NCBI GenBank assembly: GCA_019722365.1
Contig: JADFUC010000750.1
Coordinates: 1,612,001 to 1,676,000 of the forward strand
Direction of reading: 5' to 3'
Origin: Lithospermum erythrorhizon
Taxonomy: Eukaryota > Streptophyta > Magnoliopsida > Boraginales > Boraginaceae
Length of the DNA: 64,000 nucleotides
The notes beneath the pieces are model-generated. The model made no database searches, had not been told where the DNA came from, and saw only the letters and a list, made by a program, of their open reading frames with translations. Of this stretch, positions 62,231 to 64,000 are shown one piece after another. Position 1 is the stretch's first letter. The number at the start of each line of letters is the position of its first letter. The position numbers and the translations under genes are program-made.

Positions 62231-63487
62231 AGAGCTTTTGTGATTAAGTTAGTTGTAGTTTCTTGCAACTTTTAGAAGCTTTTATTGAAATGAGACCACA
62301 ATTGTTTAATGAGATTTTATATTATGAAGTAGAATTCTGAGAACATTGTGTGAACTGTTTGGTGTAATGGTGTTCAGTCGTAAACAATATCATATCTGAG
62401 TTCATGGTGTTGAGAAATTAATTTTAGGCTTCATTAACTCAATTTGTTTCTCAACAGAAACCAGAACAATGGGCCACAAGTCGAACTTTGACCAGCAGTA
62501 GAAGTATCAATTGAATAGGGAAGTGAAGTCCTTCAGAATCTTTACTGGCATAGATTGTTTTTGCAAGAACAGGAGAATCCTTAAAACTCAGTACTCGACT
62601 GTTAGGAATCAACATCCCAAACGGATAGCGATGTATTTTGGGGGGAAACCTTGGGGAGCAAAGGTTGGGGTCTGGTGGTTCCACCTACCCCAGAGGGGGT
62701 GTTAGTTCAGCCATGGCAGCTACGCAAGCATGCAAAAGGAAAGTATATGAGGTTATTAGGTTTTTTTTAATCAACCCAATGAGTTGAAGTACAACATTGG
62801 GTTGTTTCACTTGAAGTTCCCTAATTGAAAGGGATTGGAGGAACTAATTTGATACTGTATTACTAAGTAGGAGTATATTTCAACACTGAGGGGGGCCTTT
62901 ATTTCGGTTTGTTTAACTCTCAATCACCCTTGAAAAACAAACACTAGTTTTTCATCCACTTTCCAATCCTTCTTTATTCCTGTTCTTTCTTTATTCTCCC
63001 CTTCTCTTCTCTTTTTTCTTTTTTTCTCCTTCAATCTCTGTTTTTATACAATCCTCTTTATTATGAAGAATATAGACACCCATAACTCCTCTTCTTATTA
63101 TAATAACACTAAAACACATCATACCATCATCACCCCCCCTGTTGCTAGTATGTTTTGGAGTTTTTGGATCCACAGGATTGACACGGCAGCAACTGTCCCT
63201 TGAAATGTTCATGCCAAGCATCTTCTAGTTCCACTCACTGAGATGAAGGGCAGCACTCGAGCGACCACTTTCCGTTGTTCTAATACTATATTTCATGTAT
63301 TTTCATCATGTTCTAATGTCTATTTTATTAAGACTCCCTGTGTTGGAGCTCATAGCCAATGTGACTAATATGTTTTCATTATGTATGAACTATTTCGTTT
63401 TATTATCTATAAAAAAAAAAAAATGAACGAATATGCCATCAAAATGTGTTCTTTATTAGGATGATTTATAACAAAATTCAAAATAAG
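62231..63487. other. Spacer between the hydrolase and the right-edge gene
   Basis: Likely 3' UTRs of both convergent genes plus spacer. A minus-strand frame at 62451-62684 has mixed composition and a hydrophobic end but no recognisable motif. 62930-63130 is T/C-rich. No element was identified. Confidence 0.35.
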
Positions 63488-63923
63488 TCAGCTCCCCACA
63501 GATGAATCTAGCACAAATTCTCTATGCCAATGAGAGATCAACATTAGGTTTATCAAGAAATACAAAACAAAGCCAAAAGAAAAAAAGAATATTTGACCAA
63601 AGATTATGAGAATCTCATATGGGTGAAACAAAGGTCGATCTCCCCAATAGCTGATTGCAAAATCCTTCGGCAAACTCCCTGTTTTTAGGCCAAAAATCAT
63701 CAGAACTCGGCAGTAACCAACATCGACATCAACATATCCCAATCCCTTTGAAGAGACTTCTACCTAGGCGGGGAAGGGGAAAGGGATAGAATGCAACCTT
63801 ACAGGTGTGATAACAGGGAGGCCGATATCCTTCACTTTCTTGACCACTGCGTTGCTTGCATTGGATATTCCGATGCAGATTTTGTCAGTATGTTCAACGA
63901 ATTCATTCGTTGCAATTCTTTTC
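63488..63923 (-). CDS. Unrecognised protein, 3' exons (gene enters from right edge)
   Basis: After a TTGCAG acceptor, the minus strand reads KRIATNEFVEHTDKICIGIS and on to KKVKDIGLPVITP (63923-63804). A CCT|GTAAGG donor and a CCGCCTAG acceptor only 39 nt apart (63802-63764) would join it in frame to VEVSSKGLGYVDVDVGYCRV, LMIFGL and SYWGDRPLFHPYEI (63763-63488). That is followed by a strongly hydrophobic stretch and stop. Without that tiny splice the frame stops at TAG (63764-63766) after PFPFPA. Base composition and lack of stops in both parts look coding. I do not recognise the family. The hydrophobic tail could be a membrane anchor or read-through into 3' UTR. Confidence 0.4.
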
Positions 63924-64000
63924 CTGCAATAAAATTGAAAATAAATAAGCATGACTACTTTGTTGCCATCCTCTCATTAATATATTGCAAATGGAAGCGA

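Noticed and set aside
62451..62684. Minus-strand frame as a further exon of the right-edge gene
   Set aside because: The right-edge frame already ends in a stop at 63488, and no splice signals or recognised motif link this frame to it.

Overview
The window is nuclear DNA of a flowering plant, almost certainly a eudicot. It is AT-rich, its genes have many GT-AG introns with T-rich 3' ends, and it carries plant-only families (RLCK-VII kinase, RWP-RK/NLP factor, plant-type NPC1) plus plant MITEs and a tRNA-derived SINE. I could not fix the species. Recurrent TACGGAGTA/TACTCCGTA motifs are a lineage flavour I cannot resolve.

Genes, left to right: (1) minus strand, first coding exon of a plant bromodomain protein that runs off the left edge (102-554); (2) plus strand, an intronless GT92/DUF23 glycosyltransferase (5027-6925); (3) plus strand, a six-exon PBL21/PBL22-type receptor-like cytoplasmic kinase (9313-12349); (4) plus strand, an NPC1-like sterol transporter of about 39 exons (25878-40069); (5) minus strand, convergent with NPC1, a four-exon NIN-like (NLP) transcription factor of 941 residues (40786-44351); (6) plus strand, a peptidyl-tRNA hydrolase gene that appears broken in the middle (59552-62230); (7) minus strand, the 3' end of an unrecognised gene entering from the right edge (63488-63923). 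From memory, bromodomain protein, PBL21/22 and NLP4/5 also lie side by side in two duplicated Arabidopsis chromosome 1 segments, so this is probably an ancestral syntenic block, here expanded by repeats and by NPC1.

Between genes the DNA is mostly old repeats. I can support two copies of one small inverted-repeat MITE family, two Stowaway-like MITEs (in introns of NPC1 and of the hydrolase), a SINE with a perfect 15-bp target duplication, a roughly 0.1-kb-period array that looks derived from a MITE end, a 1.1-kb element with long inverted ends, a decayed PIF/Harbinger element, and two 0.6-kb direct repeats that look like LTRs around a non-coding 2.2-kb interior.

The genes do not form a pathway: they cover chromatin reading, wall/glycan glycosylation, membrane-proximal kinase signalling, sterol transport, nitrate-type transcriptional control and tRNA recycling. 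I saw no CRISPR, operon, rRNA or intact tRNA gene. No wholly new system is evident. The unusual points are at gene-structure level: two GC-AG introns, a possible 39-nt intron, an apparent frameshift in the NPC1 signal-peptide exon, a duplicated splice acceptor/exon start in NPC1, and the decayed hydrolase. All splice sites were placed by eye.
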